Shown here piece by piece: positions 51,531 through 57,746 of a stretch of 57,904 nt of DNA (position 1 is its first letter; the number at the start of each line of letters is the position of its first letter). This DNA comes from an uncultured Tissierellia bacterium (GTDB taxonomy: Bacteria; Bacillota; Clostridia; Tissierellales; Peptoniphilaceae), in NCBI GenBank assembly GCA_902489145.1, contig CABTYV010000001.1:1-57904 (forward strand), written 5' to 3'. The notes beneath the pieces are model-generated. The model was not told the origin of the DNA. It saw only the letters and a program-made list of their open reading frames with translations, and searched no databases. The position numbers and the translations under genes are program-made.

Positions 51531-51809
51531 ATGTACCATGAAGATATAAAGGAATGGCTCCTCGCTAATGGACTTTTTTGGAAAGACCTAGCGAAGACTG
51601 TCGGGGTCTCTAGCCTGAGCCACTACACCACGACCGGGAAGTTCTTCCCGCCGGAGTGGGTCGAGAAGTGGCAGAAGGTTTACGGGTGGAGCGACCGAGA
51701 GGCTTTCCTCTTCCAGTATGGAAGGCCCTTTCAGAAGGACCCACAGGAAGAGGAAGATAAAGTCATAAAAATAAGCCTGGAAAAGCTAAAAAATCTATTA
51801 GAAGCATAG
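51531..51809 (+). CDS. Phage-type hypothetical, HTH-like
   Basis: 92 residues: EDIKEWLLANGLFWKDLAKT, VGVSSLSHYTTTGKFFP. The start-turn-Trp pattern looks like a divergent HTH. Follows the preceding gene by 13 bases and precedes the 51827 ORF by 17; part of an early cluster. Confidence 0.6.
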   Translation: MYHEDIKEWLLANGLFWKDLAKTVGVSSLSHYTTTGKFFPPEWVEKWQKVYGWSDREAFLFQYGRPFQKDPQEEEDKVIKISLEKLKNLLEA

Positions 51810-51826
51810 GAAAAGGAGAAAGAAGA

Positions 51827-52036
51827 ATGAAACTAAAAGATTGGAAAGACTATATGATTAGTCAAAAAATAGCCCGACTTCTGCTCTTGGGCCGCTATTT
51901 TGGCAAGCGCGGGCTTATATCTTCGCGGGAATGTGGCTTCTATGGATCATCATGCGATGATACCAGCACAGAAGCGGGCCTTCGAGTCGGCCGTGACGAT
52001 CCTGGTCAAGCTGCTAAATACAAGACCAAAATTTAA
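51827..52036 (+). CDS. Hypothetical ORF
   Basis: 69 residues, first part MKLKDWKDYMISQKIARLLL is plausible helix; the rest is Ser/Arg-rich and overlaps another frame that looks more protein-like. Ribosome site AAAGGAGAAAGAAGA is good. A frameshift near 51935 joining it to the next ORF is possible. Confidence 0.4.
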   Translation: MKLKDWKDYMISQKIARLLLLGRYFGKRGLISSRECGFYGSSCDDTSTEAGLRVGRDDPGQAAKYKTKI

Positions 52037-52187
52037 GGGCGGAAGGGGCAGCCCCTTCAGTGGTGGGATCCCGACCGCCGTGTCAAATGGGAAAACCCTG
52101 GATAGCCTGATCCGGACCTTCCACCTGGACCGAAAAGCCATCGAAGAGGAAGCATACAGAAGAAAGAAAAAGGAGGAGACGAAATGA
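51942..52187 (+). CDS. Hypothetical protein
   Basis: 81 residues from an ATG at 51942: MIPAQKRAFESAVTILVKLL near the start and a Lys/Glu-rich helical end (HLDRKAIEEEAYRRKKKEET). Stop overlaps the next ORF as ATGA. Function unknown. Confidence 0.4.
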   Translation: MDHHAMIPAQKRAFESAVTILVKLLNTRPKFKGGRGSPFSGGIPTAVSNGKTLDSLIRTFHLDRKAIEEEAYRRKKKEETK

Positions 52188-52261
52188 AGGCTACGCTCAG
52201 ACTGGATACACAAGACTTACTCACCACCATTGAGCAGGGTACCCTGCTTGCGCTGGGATAG
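52184..52261 (+). CDS. Tiny ORF coupled to the previous gene
   Basis: 25 residues MKATLRLDTQDLLTTIEQGT plus LLALG; ATGA overlap with the preceding stop supports translation. Possibly the start of a longer protein cut off by mutation. Confidence 0.3.
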   Translation: MKATLRLDTQDLLTTIEQGTLLALG

Positions 52262-52297
52262 GGGCTTTTGCAAGCGGAGAAGGAAAGAGAAAATAAA

Positions 52298-52417
52298 ATG
52301 CATAAAAAGGAGGAGGCCCAAGCTTCCCAGGAGAAAATCAGTACAGATACGCTTAGACGGCTTTTTAAGGAAAAGAATACCAAGGAAAATCGGCCGAGCC
52401 TACATCTGGAAGACTGA
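52298..52417 (+). CDS. Tiny charged ORF
   Basis: 39 residues MHKKEEAQASQEKISTDTLR then RLFKEKNTKENRPSLHLED, after GGAGAAGGAAAGAGAAAAT. Unknown. Confidence 0.35.
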   Translation: MHKKEEAQASQEKISTDTLRRLFKEKNTKENRPSLHLED

Positions 52418-52438
52418 AAACAAGTAAAGGAGAAAAAT

Positions 52439-52705
52439 ATGAAGCTATCAAATGACACTTACGACGTTCTGAAGTGGATCATCACCCTGGTCCTACCCGC
52501 CACGGCCACCCTGGTCCAGACGGTAGGAGAGAGCCTATCCAGGGGGCCCACCGCTCTGGTGGTCACGATCCTTACGGTGGTCACGATCCTTACGGCGGTC
52601 ACGACTTTTCTGGGGGTAATCTTTATGAGCTCCAGCATCCAGCACCAAAAAAGACACATCACGATCCCCTCAAACGACGGGAGAAATCGTTTGAAAATCG
52701 TGTGA
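52439..52705 (+). CDS. Phage holin
   Basis: 88 residues: MKLSNDTYDVLKWIITLVLP, then a long hydrophobic segment ending TTFLGVIFMSSS and a polar basic tail. This is the KLSN-TYD-LKW start of Gram-positive phage holins, which form pores for lysin release. The second helix is lengthened by a DNA tandem repeat (VVTILT twice). No lysin gene adjoins it, so lysis is incomplete here. Confidence 0.75.
   Translation: MKLSNDTYDVLKWIITLVLPATATLVQTVGESLSRGPTALVVTILTVVTILTAVTTFLGVIFMSSSIQHQKRHITIPSNDGRNRLKIV
52558..52605 (+). repeat. 18-bp tandem repeat in the holin gene
   Basis: GGTGGTCACGATCCTTAC occurs twice in a row, then a partial third copy GGCGGTCACGAC. Adds 12 residues inside a membrane helix. Confidence 0.8.
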
Positions 52706-52759
52706 AAATAACCAGGAATGAGCATTTTGCTAGCTTAAATCGTGAGTGAATCGTACGAA

Positions 52760-52799
52760 CCGTGTCTCTAATTAAAGAGGCACGGCTATTTTTTTTTCT
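52760..52799 (+). terminator. Terminator after the holin region
   Basis: CCGTGTCTC / GAGGCACGG stem with T9 tract. Confidence 0.8.
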
Positions 52800-52808
52800 G
52801 TAAAACAC

Positions 52809-52837
52809 TCGATTTTATATATGTAATGACGTATAAT
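52809..52837 (+). promoter_or_regulatory. Promoter of the 26-residue membrane peptide
   Basis: TCGATT (52809-52814), 17-base spacer, consensus TATAAT (52832-52837). A GAGGTT/AACCTC hairpin (52845-52862) at the predicted 5' end would cap the mRNA. Confidence 0.6.
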
Positions 52838-52887
52838 ATATACAGAGGTTGAGAGAAACCTCAAATAAAAAGAAAGGAGGAAAGGGA

Positions 52888-52968
52888 ATGGAGATAGATA
52901 CAATAATAGCTCTAGCCCAGCTGATCATCAGTGTCGCCACACTGGTTGTAACGATCAGGAGGGACTAG
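52888..52968 (+). CDS. 26-residue membrane peptide, candidate type I toxin
   Basis: MEIDTIIALAQLIISVATLV followed by VTIRRD: a single hydrophobic helix with charged end, the build of small holin-like/TxpA-Fst-type toxins. AAAGGAGGAAAGGG gives a strong ribosome site. It has its own promoter, a 5' hairpin, two GC-rich hairpins beyond the stop and a convergent minus-strand promoter at 53019-53047 that would make an antisense RNA. Toxicity is inference. Confidence 0.55.
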   Translation: MEIDTIIALAQLIISVATLVVTIRRD

Positions 52969-52979
52969 AGCCCAAGAAA

Positions 52980-53011
52980 GAGGGGCGGAAGCCCCTCCCC
53001 CCGTCAGGGGG
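52980..53011. terminator. Two adjacent GC-rich hairpins
   Basis: GAGGGGC-GGAA-GCCCCTC then CCCCC-CGTCA-GGGGG; in the predicted overlap of the membrane-peptide mRNA and the antisense RNA. No U-tract, so a structural or pairing role is more likely than termination. Confidence 0.5.
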
Positions 53012-53018
53012 TGTACCT

Positions 53019-53047
53019 ATCTTATACCCGGGAAAGAATTATGACAA
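53019..53047 (-). promoter_or_regulatory. Convergent antisense promoter
   Basis: Minus strand TTGTCA (53042-53047), 17-base spacer, TAAGAT (53019-53024). Transcript would start near 53012 and cross both hairpins into the membrane-peptide ORF. Confidence 0.5.
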
Positions 53048-53127
53048 CACTGAGAGTATTATTGATCTTGAACCTGGTAGTAAGCTTAGCGAACTTGTAC
53101 GTTCAAATCAAAGGAAGGAGGAAGTAA
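53041..53127 (+). CDS. 28-residue membrane peptide
   Basis: MTTLRVLLILNLVVSLANLY then VQIKGRRK: one hydrophobic helix and basic end. Stop/start overlap (TAATG) with the next gene indicates coupling. Another holin/toxin-like peptide; function unknown. Confidence 0.45.
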   Translation: MTTLRVLLILNLVVSLANLYVQIKGRRK

Positions 53128-53330
53128 TGGAGAAGAAAACAAGTGAGGCTCAGTTGCGAGCAAGTCAAGCCTGGGCCGAAAAGAACAAAGAACGAAGAAA
53201 GATCATCAGCCTTAGAGGGAGTGCCCGGTCTTTTATTCGGCATTGGGCACAGTTTGAGGATTTAGAGGAGCTAGAGGGATTAATTCAGCAAAGGAAAATA
53301 GCTCTGGAAAGTGAAAAAGAGGGGGAGTAA
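53127..53330 (+). CDS. Small charged phage/ICE-type protein
   Basis: 67 residues: KTSEAQLRASQAWAEKNKER near the start, SARSFIRHWAQFEDLEELEG later. Recognised as a type often seen in phages and ICEs, resembling proteins with ribbon-helix features, but unproven. Terminator overlaps its stop. Confidence 0.55.
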   Translation: MEKKTSEAQLRASQAWAEKNKERRKIISLRGSARSFIRHWAQFEDLEELEGLIQQRKIALESEKEGE

Positions 53331-53344
53331 CCCCTCTTTTTTTC
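53318..53344 (+). terminator. Terminator overlapping the stop codon
   Basis: AGAGGGG-GAGTAA-CCCCTCT plus T8; the stop TAA lies in the loop. Confidence 0.85.
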
Positions 53345-53385
53345 TATCTTTTTGCCCCCAATTTGCCCCCAATTGGATCTAAATC
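53344..53385 (-). pseudogene. Second integrase-tail-like fragment
   Basis: Minus-strand peptide PDLDPIGGKLGAKR then stop, closely like IGGKIGAKRK beside tRNA-Pro. The nucleotide motif TTTTGCCCCCAAT occurs twice in both places. No integrase body upstream. The remaining interval to 53620 shows no gene. Confidence 0.35.
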
Positions 53386-53620
53386 TGGTTAATTTCAATA
53401 CTATACTGTTTCTTTAGGACACGTTAAAAGCCAGTAAAATCAACGCTTGTATAAGATTCAGGTTAACCTGGTTTATTTCCCTTTTGTGCCTTGAGTACAA
53501 TGAAACGGTCCTTGGGGAAGACGAGGCGGGAGAAGGCGGCACAAGGAAAGCTACCCAGATGGACTATGATCTATTTTAATGGAATTCGGGTATGCTAGTA
53601 TCAAGAAAGAGAGGTGCAAC

Positions 53621-53941
53621 ATGGAAATCAAAAATAATAATATAGGAAAAGCACCTTTCTCTGAAAGGTGGCAAAGTTTCAAAGAAGCCTATTTTGCATG
53701 GGCTAAGTACAACCAGTTCAAAGAAGACCCATTTCCGGATTGGAATTCTGTAGGTCTAGAAGAGATCAATAAACTTCCTCCCGCAAGAAATTCGACAGAA
53801 TATGTAATGAAATGCTCTAAAGCCGGAGCCATTTCGGATTACATGTACAAACGTGCATGGAAAGAAAGAAAAATACGGGTAAGGCAAAAAAAAGCCTTGC
53901 TACGGAAGGATTTAAGGAAGGCCTTTTTAGCTTTGTTTTAA
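53621..53941 (+). CDS. Hypothetical protein of the prophage region
   Basis: 106 residues from ATG 53621 (site AAGAGAGGTGCAAC): SERWQSFKEAYFAWAKYNQF, with a Lys/Arg-rich end VRQKKALLRKDLRKAFLALF. Mixed helical, no family recognised. It stands alone between an intergenic stretch and a terminator; orphan immunity-type proteins look like this but nothing proves it. Confidence 0.5.
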   Translation: MEIKNNNIGKAPFSERWQSFKEAYFAWAKYNQFKEDPFPDWNSVGLEEINKLPPARNSTEYVMKCSKAGAISDYMYKRAWKERKIRVRQKKALLRKDLRKAFLALF

Positions 53942-53960
53942 GCGAAAAATATTAGACGGA

Positions 53961-53990
53961 AGCATCCTAGAAAACTAGGATGCTTTTTTA
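53961..53990 (+). terminator. Terminator
   Basis: AGCATCCTAG-AAAA-CTAGGATGCT with T6. Confidence 0.9.
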
Positions 53991-54002
53991 TTGGAGGATA
54001 AT

Positions 54003-54272
54003 ATGGCGAATGGACGAATCAAAGGCATTACCATTGAACTTAATGGTGATGCAACAAAACTTAATAAGGCGCTTGAATCCTCTGAAAAATCTGCCAGAGA
54101 GTCGTCAAAGGTGTTAAAGGAAATCGAGCGGAACCTGAAGTTTAATCCGGGTAACTCCAAGCTGGTCGAGCAACAACAGCGAAACCTTGCGCAAGCGATC
54201 GAAGCGACCAAGGAGAAGCTCAAGGTTCTTCAGGATGCCGATGGACAGATGAAGCTGCTCCTGGAATTGTGA
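54003..54272 (+). pseudogene. N-terminal fragment of phage tail tape-measure protein
   Basis: 89 residues: MANGRIKGITIELNGDATKL, NPGNSKLVEQQQRNL, EATKEKLKVLQDADGQ. This is the usual beginning of Gram-positive phage tape-measure proteins, which run to several hundred or over a thousand residues. It ends after DADGQMKLLLEL, where the sequence passes into tail-fibre code, so a large deletion removed the rest. ATG 54003 follows TTGGAGGATAAT. Confidence 0.75.
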
Positions 54273-54808
54273 AGGTAAAAAAGCAGGAAGGCGAGATAAA
54301 GCCCTATACGGTGCCAACGGTTGGAGTCCTCACCGGAAAAGCCGACAAAATCCATACTCACCAGCCCTCCGATATTGAAGGACTTTCGCAGGCCCTGGAG
54401 GCCGCTGGGCGAGTGAAGAGCGTGAACGGAAAGACCGGGGAGGTGGTGATCCCCATCGCTACCCCATCAGCGGGCGGGCTTTTTAGTAAAAGCGATAAGG
54501 CGAAGCTAGACGGGGTTGAAGCTGGGGCGAATCGGTACATTCATCCGGCCACACACAAAATACAGGAAATTGATAACCTTGGATGGGTGCTCGGCGGGAA
54601 GGCGGATGTAGGGTACACCCATAGCTACTATCTCACCAAAAGCGAAGCGGGGAGCACGTATCAGGTTAAAAGCGCTATGACAAGCTATGCCACAAAAAGC
54701 GATTTAGCAAGGAAGTTCATTCTGTGCACGAGTGAGGATGACGCCAAAAGCAAAGCGGCAAGTGGCGCCTATCCGTCCGGTACTGTCTTTTTAATTCCAA
54801 AGGGATAG
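54269..54808 (+). CDS. Phage tail fibre / tip protein, 5'-truncated
   Basis: 179 residues with GTG start overlapping the tape-measure fragment. Tail-fibre motifs: VKSVNGKTGEVVIP, FSKSDKAKLDGVEAGANRYI followed by HPATH, and Gly/Ser/Thr-rich repeats. C-terminus FILCTSEDDAKSKAASGAYP looks complete. The 5' part was probably lost in the same deletion; the GTG may not be a natural start. Confidence 0.72.
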   Translation: MKVKKQEGEIKPYTVPTVGVLTGKADKIHTHQPSDIEGLSQALEAAGRVKSVNGKTGEVVIPIATPSAGGLFSKSDKAKLDGVEAGANRYIHPATHKIQEIDNLGWVLGGKADVGYTHSYYLTKSEAGSTYQVKSAMTSYATKSDLARKFILCTSEDDAKSKAASGAYPSGTVFLIPKG

Positions 54809-54821
54809 GGGGAGGGATGAA

Positions 54822-55298
54822 ATGGCAAATCTCATACATTACACGAGAGAGGAACTTGCTAAGACGCTAAACCCGCCGTTTTTTCTGGAGGAAGATTATG
54901 AAGAATTCCACGGTGTGCTTATCCCGTTATACGATAATGGGGATTTTTACCTACATCTAGATGTTGCGCCAAACTCAACCGAGGCTTACGGATCTTTTAG
55001 AAAATATAGTTACAAAAATCAATCCGCAATATATTGGAATGCGCCACCAGCCCCGACAAGTCAATATGGCCTTGTTCTATCTCATAGAATTTATTATGAT
55101 GACGGGTCAAGAAATATAACCTTGTTTAGACTGAATCTGCTAGAAGAAAGGCATCTATGGTACGGGCTAATTGAACTATTAGTAACCTCGCAGCGTAAAA
55201 CTATTGCCCTATCAGACGGCAAGAAGTATGACCGAGCGTTATTTTTGCAGTCGGATAACAGCTTTGTGGAGCTTTCCGGCCTCACCTTTTCAAACTAG
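54822..55298 (+). CDS. Tail-associated hypothetical protein
   Basis: 158 residues after GGGGGAGGGATGAA: MANLIHYTREELAKTLNPPF start, beta-rich middle (NGDFYLHLDVAPN, GLVLSHRIYYDDGSRNITLF). Follows the fibre gene by 13 bases. Probably a receptor-binding or tip accessory protein by position; no family recognised. Confidence 0.55.
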   Translation: MANLIHYTREELAKTLNPPFFLEEDYEEFHGVLIPLYDNGDFYLHLDVAPNSTEAYGSFRKYSYKNQSAIYWNAPPAPTSQYGLVLSHRIYYDDGSRNITLFRLNLLEERHLWYGLIELLVTSQRKTIALSDGKKYDRALFLQSDNSFVELSGLTFSN

Positions 55299-55458
55299 AA
55301 TAGAAGATAGCTATGGCAGAAGGACGAATAAAGAGATTGTTGAATTGGGGTATACGGTTGGTAAAAATGGTTCTGATAATTCCGATGCAACAGCTATTAA
55401 AATTCACCATTCAAAGGACCGAACTCATATCTCTCCAAAAAAGGGGGAAAATAAATGA
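55299..55458 (+). pseudogene. C-terminal piece of a polymorphic toxin
   Basis: In-frame peptide RRTNKEIVELGYTVGKNGSD then ATAIKIHHSKDRTHISPKKG. The KEIVELGY...IKIHHS...HISPKKG pattern resembles the ends of RNase-like toxin domains (BECR/HicA-like appearance), but the family is unassigned. No start codon or N-terminal part. Its stop overlaps the next gene as ATGA, as toxin-immunity pairs do. Confidence 0.45.
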
Positions 55459-55655
55459 ATTTAGAAAAATATTTAGGTAAGAATATTAAAGTTATTTTTA
55501 TTGACGGGCAAGTACTTAGAGGATACTGCAATTCATTTACAGGAAAGCTTGATACTGAAGATGAGCTTTATGATGAAATCACAATCGAAACTGATAAATT
55601 TGAGTATGTCGGATTTAGTGAATCAGAAATCAAATCAATAGAGATGCTAAACTAA
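55455..55655 (+). CDS. Sm-like small protein, candidate immunity protein
   Basis: 66 residues: MNLEKYLGKNIKVIFIDGQV, LRGYCNSFTGKLDTEDELYD, ending SESEIKSIEML. The GK-(I/V)-KV...DG...GY pattern is of small LSm/SH3-barrel proteins. Start coupled to a toxin-like C-terminus, so immunity is inferred from position. Confidence 0.55.
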   Translation: MNLEKYLGKNIKVIFIDGQVLRGYCNSFTGKLDTEDELYDEITIETDKFEYVGFSESEIKSIEMLN

Positions 55656-55838
55656 GCACAAACTAACGAAGGCGAGGAAGTGGTAGTATTTAAGGTACCA
55701 GCAGGAGCAAAAGGTGCTTACGTTGGGGACAACAGCGCGAACCCGGGTGAACAAGAATTCATTTTGGGAAGACGACAGAAATACACTGTGCAACGAGTTG
55801 ACGGAGTACTGGAGGTTACTATTCATGAAAAAGACTAA
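55656..55838 (+). pseudogene. C-terminal piece of an ADP-ribosyltransferase toxin
   Basis: Frame continuing right after the Sm-like stop: EEVVVFKVPAGAKGAYVGDN, SANPGEQEFILGRRQKYTVQ, RVDGVLEVTIHEKD. AYVGDNSAN..EQE-(F)-LLGRG is the C-terminal part of R-S-E class ADP-ribosyltransferases; the EQE holds the catalytic ExE pair. The Arg and STS parts are missing. Overlaps the next gene by 14 bases. Confidence 0.65.
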
Positions 55839-56070
55839 AGAGGAATATCTCGCCATAAAGCCTCCGTACCTTCTTTATGAGCGATGGGTTAAAGAAGTGG
55901 AGAGGGCCTTTTCTCCGGATGCCTGGAAAGACTGGACAGAAGAGGAAAAGGAAGATTGGCTTGAGGATTTTTTTCTAACTAAACCCGTTTCTATGTTTGA
56001 ACGCTGGAGAATGGATGCGGAAATGTACCGCAAAGAAAACAAGGAACATAAAAGCCGATTTAAAAACTAA
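55825..56070 (+). CDS. Candidate immunity protein for an ADP-ribosyltransferase toxin
   Basis: 81 residues: MKKTKEEYLAIKPPYLLYER, WVKEVERAFSPDAWKDWTEE, then an acidic stretch and SMFERWRMDAEMYR. Rich in Trp and acid residues, no known family. Its ATG lies inside the toxin 3' end, the usual coupling of toxin and immunity genes. Longer upstream frame is the toxin in another frame. Confidence 0.55.
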   Translation: MKKTKEEYLAIKPPYLLYERWVKEVERAFSPDAWKDWTEEEKEDWLEDFFLTKPVSMFERWRMDAEMYRKENKEHKSRFKN

Positions 56071-56079
56071 AAAGGCTAT

Positions 56080-56118
56080 TTATGAATTACCAAAACCAAC
56101 TCGTCGAGTTGGTTTTTT
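56080..56118 (+). repeat. Repeat R1: TTATGAATTAC + CCAACTC terminator
   Basis: TTATGAATTAC followed by CCAACTCG-T-CGAGTTGG and T6. Works as terminator after the immunity gene. Related copies at 57164-57188 (hairpin lost) and 57747-57792. Confidence 0.75.
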
Positions 56119-56140
56119 ATTGCATGAAAAGGAGGTCCTA

Positions 56141-56485
56141 ATGGCGAAAGATGATTATGATGTGGTCGTATTCAGAGTACTTGCCTATCTCTATGCGGTC
56201 TTCAAAAGAAAGATTGTTTTTGAAAAACTTACGTTTGATCCATCTGTCAGTAAGGGTTTGTCTGATGAATATTTTAAAAATGTCTTCCGATTGATAACTG
56301 AAGAAGAGCTCATTGAGGGCCTATCCTTTGTTCGTGTATGGGGAAGCCAGTATATTCTTGCGAATAGCCTTGATGAGATGAGTATTATATCAAAAGGGAT
56401 TCATTATTTAAAAGAGAATGACAGGATGGAAAAAGCAAAAGAGGCCATTTTACGTGGCGCGGATCGCCGAGGCAGAGGACTATGA
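56141..56485 (+). CDS. YjcQ-family protein, 3' end replaced
   Basis: 114 residues: DDYDVVVFRVLAYLYAVFKR, GLSDEYFKNVFRLITEEELI, EGLSFVRVWGSQYILAN and SIISKGIHYLKENDRMEKAK. Matches YjcQ, a winged-helix-like phage protein. The last ten residues (RGADRRGRGL) come from out-of-frame minor-head sequence, so recombination joined the two near 56455. ATG 56141 follows AAAAGGAGGTCCT. Confidence 0.65.
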   Translation: MAKDDYDVVVFRVLAYLYAVFKRKIVFEKLTFDPSVSKGLSDEYFKNVFRLITEEELIEGLSFVRVWGSQYILANSLDEMSIISKGIHYLKENDRMEKAKEAILRGADRRGRGL

Positions 56486-56838
56486 TGAAATCAAGTGGAT
56501 GCTGGATGAACCCGTCACAAATTTCAGTATGTCGGTTGTTGATGATTTCATAATGGCAAATATCATGCTCCATTATGATATGGGCCTCCATCCGAAAATT
56601 GTCAGAAAAGAGTCCGGGAAGTGCTGCGATTGGTGTCATGAAATTGTCGGCTCTTATGACTACCCCGATGATGTGCCCGATGACATATACGAGCCATCGG
56701 TACTGCCGCTGTACGGTGGAATACTTCCCAGGAAACGGGAAGAAGCTAGATGTATGGTCTAAAGAGTGGAGAGACGTCGACAAAAAGGATAAAATAAAAG
56801 AAAGAAAGGACCTTGAGAAAAAGGGAAGACGCTTATGA
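56454..56838 (+). pseudogene. Frameshifted C-terminus of phage minor head protein (SPP1 gp7/MuF type)
   Basis: Frame 1: VARIAEAEDYDEIKWMLDEP, MGLHPKIVRKESGKCCDWCH, SYDYPDDVPDDIY. After a frameshift near 56690 it continues HRYCRCTVEYFPGNGKKLDV, WSKEWRDVDKKD, ending DKIKERKDLEKKGRRL. CxWC...Y-YP-VPDD-(Y)-RH-CRC-V-Y-PG-GK-(Q)-WSK is the phage head morphogenesis C-terminal pattern; such proteins can carry polymorphic toxin domains. N-terminal part absent. Confidence 0.7.
56785..56818 (+). repeat. Direct duplication, copy 1
   Basis: AAGGATAAAATAAAAGAAAG...AAGGACCTTGAGA; copy 2 at 57190-57223 differs at two bases. Encodes KDKIKER(K/Q)DL. Marks recombination between toxin C-terminal cassettes. Confidence 0.8.
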
Positions 56839-56885
56839 TCAGGCGATGAAATATAGGGACGGTTTGATGGGTGAAGGAGGGAAAA

Positions 56886-57119
56886 ATGATAAGTTATGAA
56901 GAATTTAGGAAAAGGGTTATAGAAAGATTCACAGAGTTGAGCCAGGCTCTATCCGCTCAAGAGATAGAAGACTACTTTGAAAACAGCCAAGAGGCGAAAA
57001 GTGTACTGGAAAATAGATACAGGGGCTACTCGGAACGATATGAAAAAGGCGAGCTTCCGGATAACTTAATTCCCAGTTGCGTGGCCTCTGTAGCCTACTG
57101 CCTTTATATGATGTACTAA
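56886..57119 (+). CDS. Small hypothetical protein, candidate immunity/phage accessory
   Basis: 77 residues after GAAGGAGGGAAAA: MISYEEFRKRVIERFTELSQ, SVLENRYRGYSERYEKGELP, and end CVASVAYCLYMMY. The SYEEF...SVAYCLYMMY framework is often seen in small proteins near phage head or toxin genes. Function unknown. Confidence 0.6.
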   Translation: MISYEEFRKRVIERFTELSQALSAQEIEDYFENSQEAKSVLENRYRGYSERYEKGELPDNLIPSCVASVAYCLYMMY

Positions 57120-57138
57120 TCCAGGAGGCGAATGTGTG

Positions 57139-57188
57139 GCGGTGTAGCTTTTACGATTATAAATTATGAATTACTATAACCCAACTCA
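57139..57188 (+). repeat. Repeat R2 (degenerate, hairpin lost)
   Basis: TGTAGCTTTTAC and then TTATGAATTAC-TATAACCCAACTCA. The GTAGCTTTTAC part recurs at 57321; the CCAACTC arm lacks its partner, being cut by the duplication at 57190. Confidence 0.6.
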
Positions 57189-57570
57189 TAAGGATAAAAT
57201 AAAAGAAAGACAGGACCTTAAGAACAGATCTAGATCCTTACACAAAGAAGATATTAGTAATAAAGGCTTCATAAGAGGATCCGAAAGGAATTATCCCATA
57301 GAATTCTTCGGGTTGGATCATGTAGCTTTTACTCAAAGAGTATAAAAAATGTTACGGTAATCGCAGGCAGTGGTGTAAGAACGATTATTAGAGATGCTCC
57401 AAGGTTAGAGAGCCTATATAGAGTGCCAATGAATCGTTGGCAAAAGGTAAGCAGGGTTACCAGTATTTTGTTTAAAGGGAAGCCATTAAAAGCAGAAATA
57501 CCACTGGTATGAGGCTAACGGTCAAGTGAAAGAGGTCAAGGTTAAGAGGGTTTTTAAAGATGAAAGTTAA
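57187..57570 (+). pseudogene. Second minor-head/toxin C-terminal cassette, multiply frameshifted
   Basis: Frame 1 reads HKDKIKERQDLKNRSRSL and FIRGSERNYPIEFFGLDHVA; one base missing in an A-run near 57334, then SIKNVTVIAGSGVRTIIRDA, PRLESLY. Another shift in 57440-57500, then KQKYHWYEANGQVKEVKVKR, VFKDES. The VTVIAG-G--T-IRDA--L...WQK...HWYE-NG framework is recognisable as the end of phage minor-head-linked toxin-like proteins. No intact copy in the window. Confidence 0.6.
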
Positions 57571-57724
57571 ATATATAGGCAAAGACGAAGGGATATCCCT
57601 AACAAAGAATAAAATTTACGAAGCGCTGGGCTATGAGTGTGGCTTTATTAGAATTGTTGATGACACTGACGAAGATTATTTGTATGATCCGGATGACTTC
57701 TTAATTATTGAAAGTGATGAGTAG
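57560..57724 (+). CDS. Small acidic SH3-like protein, candidate immunity
   Basis: 54 residues: MKVKYIGKDEGISLTKNKIY, EALGYECGFIRIVDDTDEDY, LYDPDDFLIIESDE. The KVKYIG...LT-NKIYE-LG...-IRI-DDT-EDYLY-P--F-I-E pattern is familiar in orphan immunity-like proteins. Its ATG overlaps the toxin 3' end by 11 bases. Confidence 0.62.
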   Translation: MKVKYIGKDEGISLTKNKIYEALGYECGFIRIVDDTDEDYLYDPDDFLIIESDE

Positions 57725-57746
57725 TTTTTTAATCAATAGGCAATTT

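Noticed and set aside
52230..52427. 65-codon basic ORF
   Set aside because: Non-ATG start without ribosome site; a better-supported small ORF lies in another frame (52298-52417).
48402..53400. Complete attL/attR-bounded prophage
   Set aside because: I find no second copy of the tRNA-Pro 3' end inside the window and no intact integrase; the right border is not visible.
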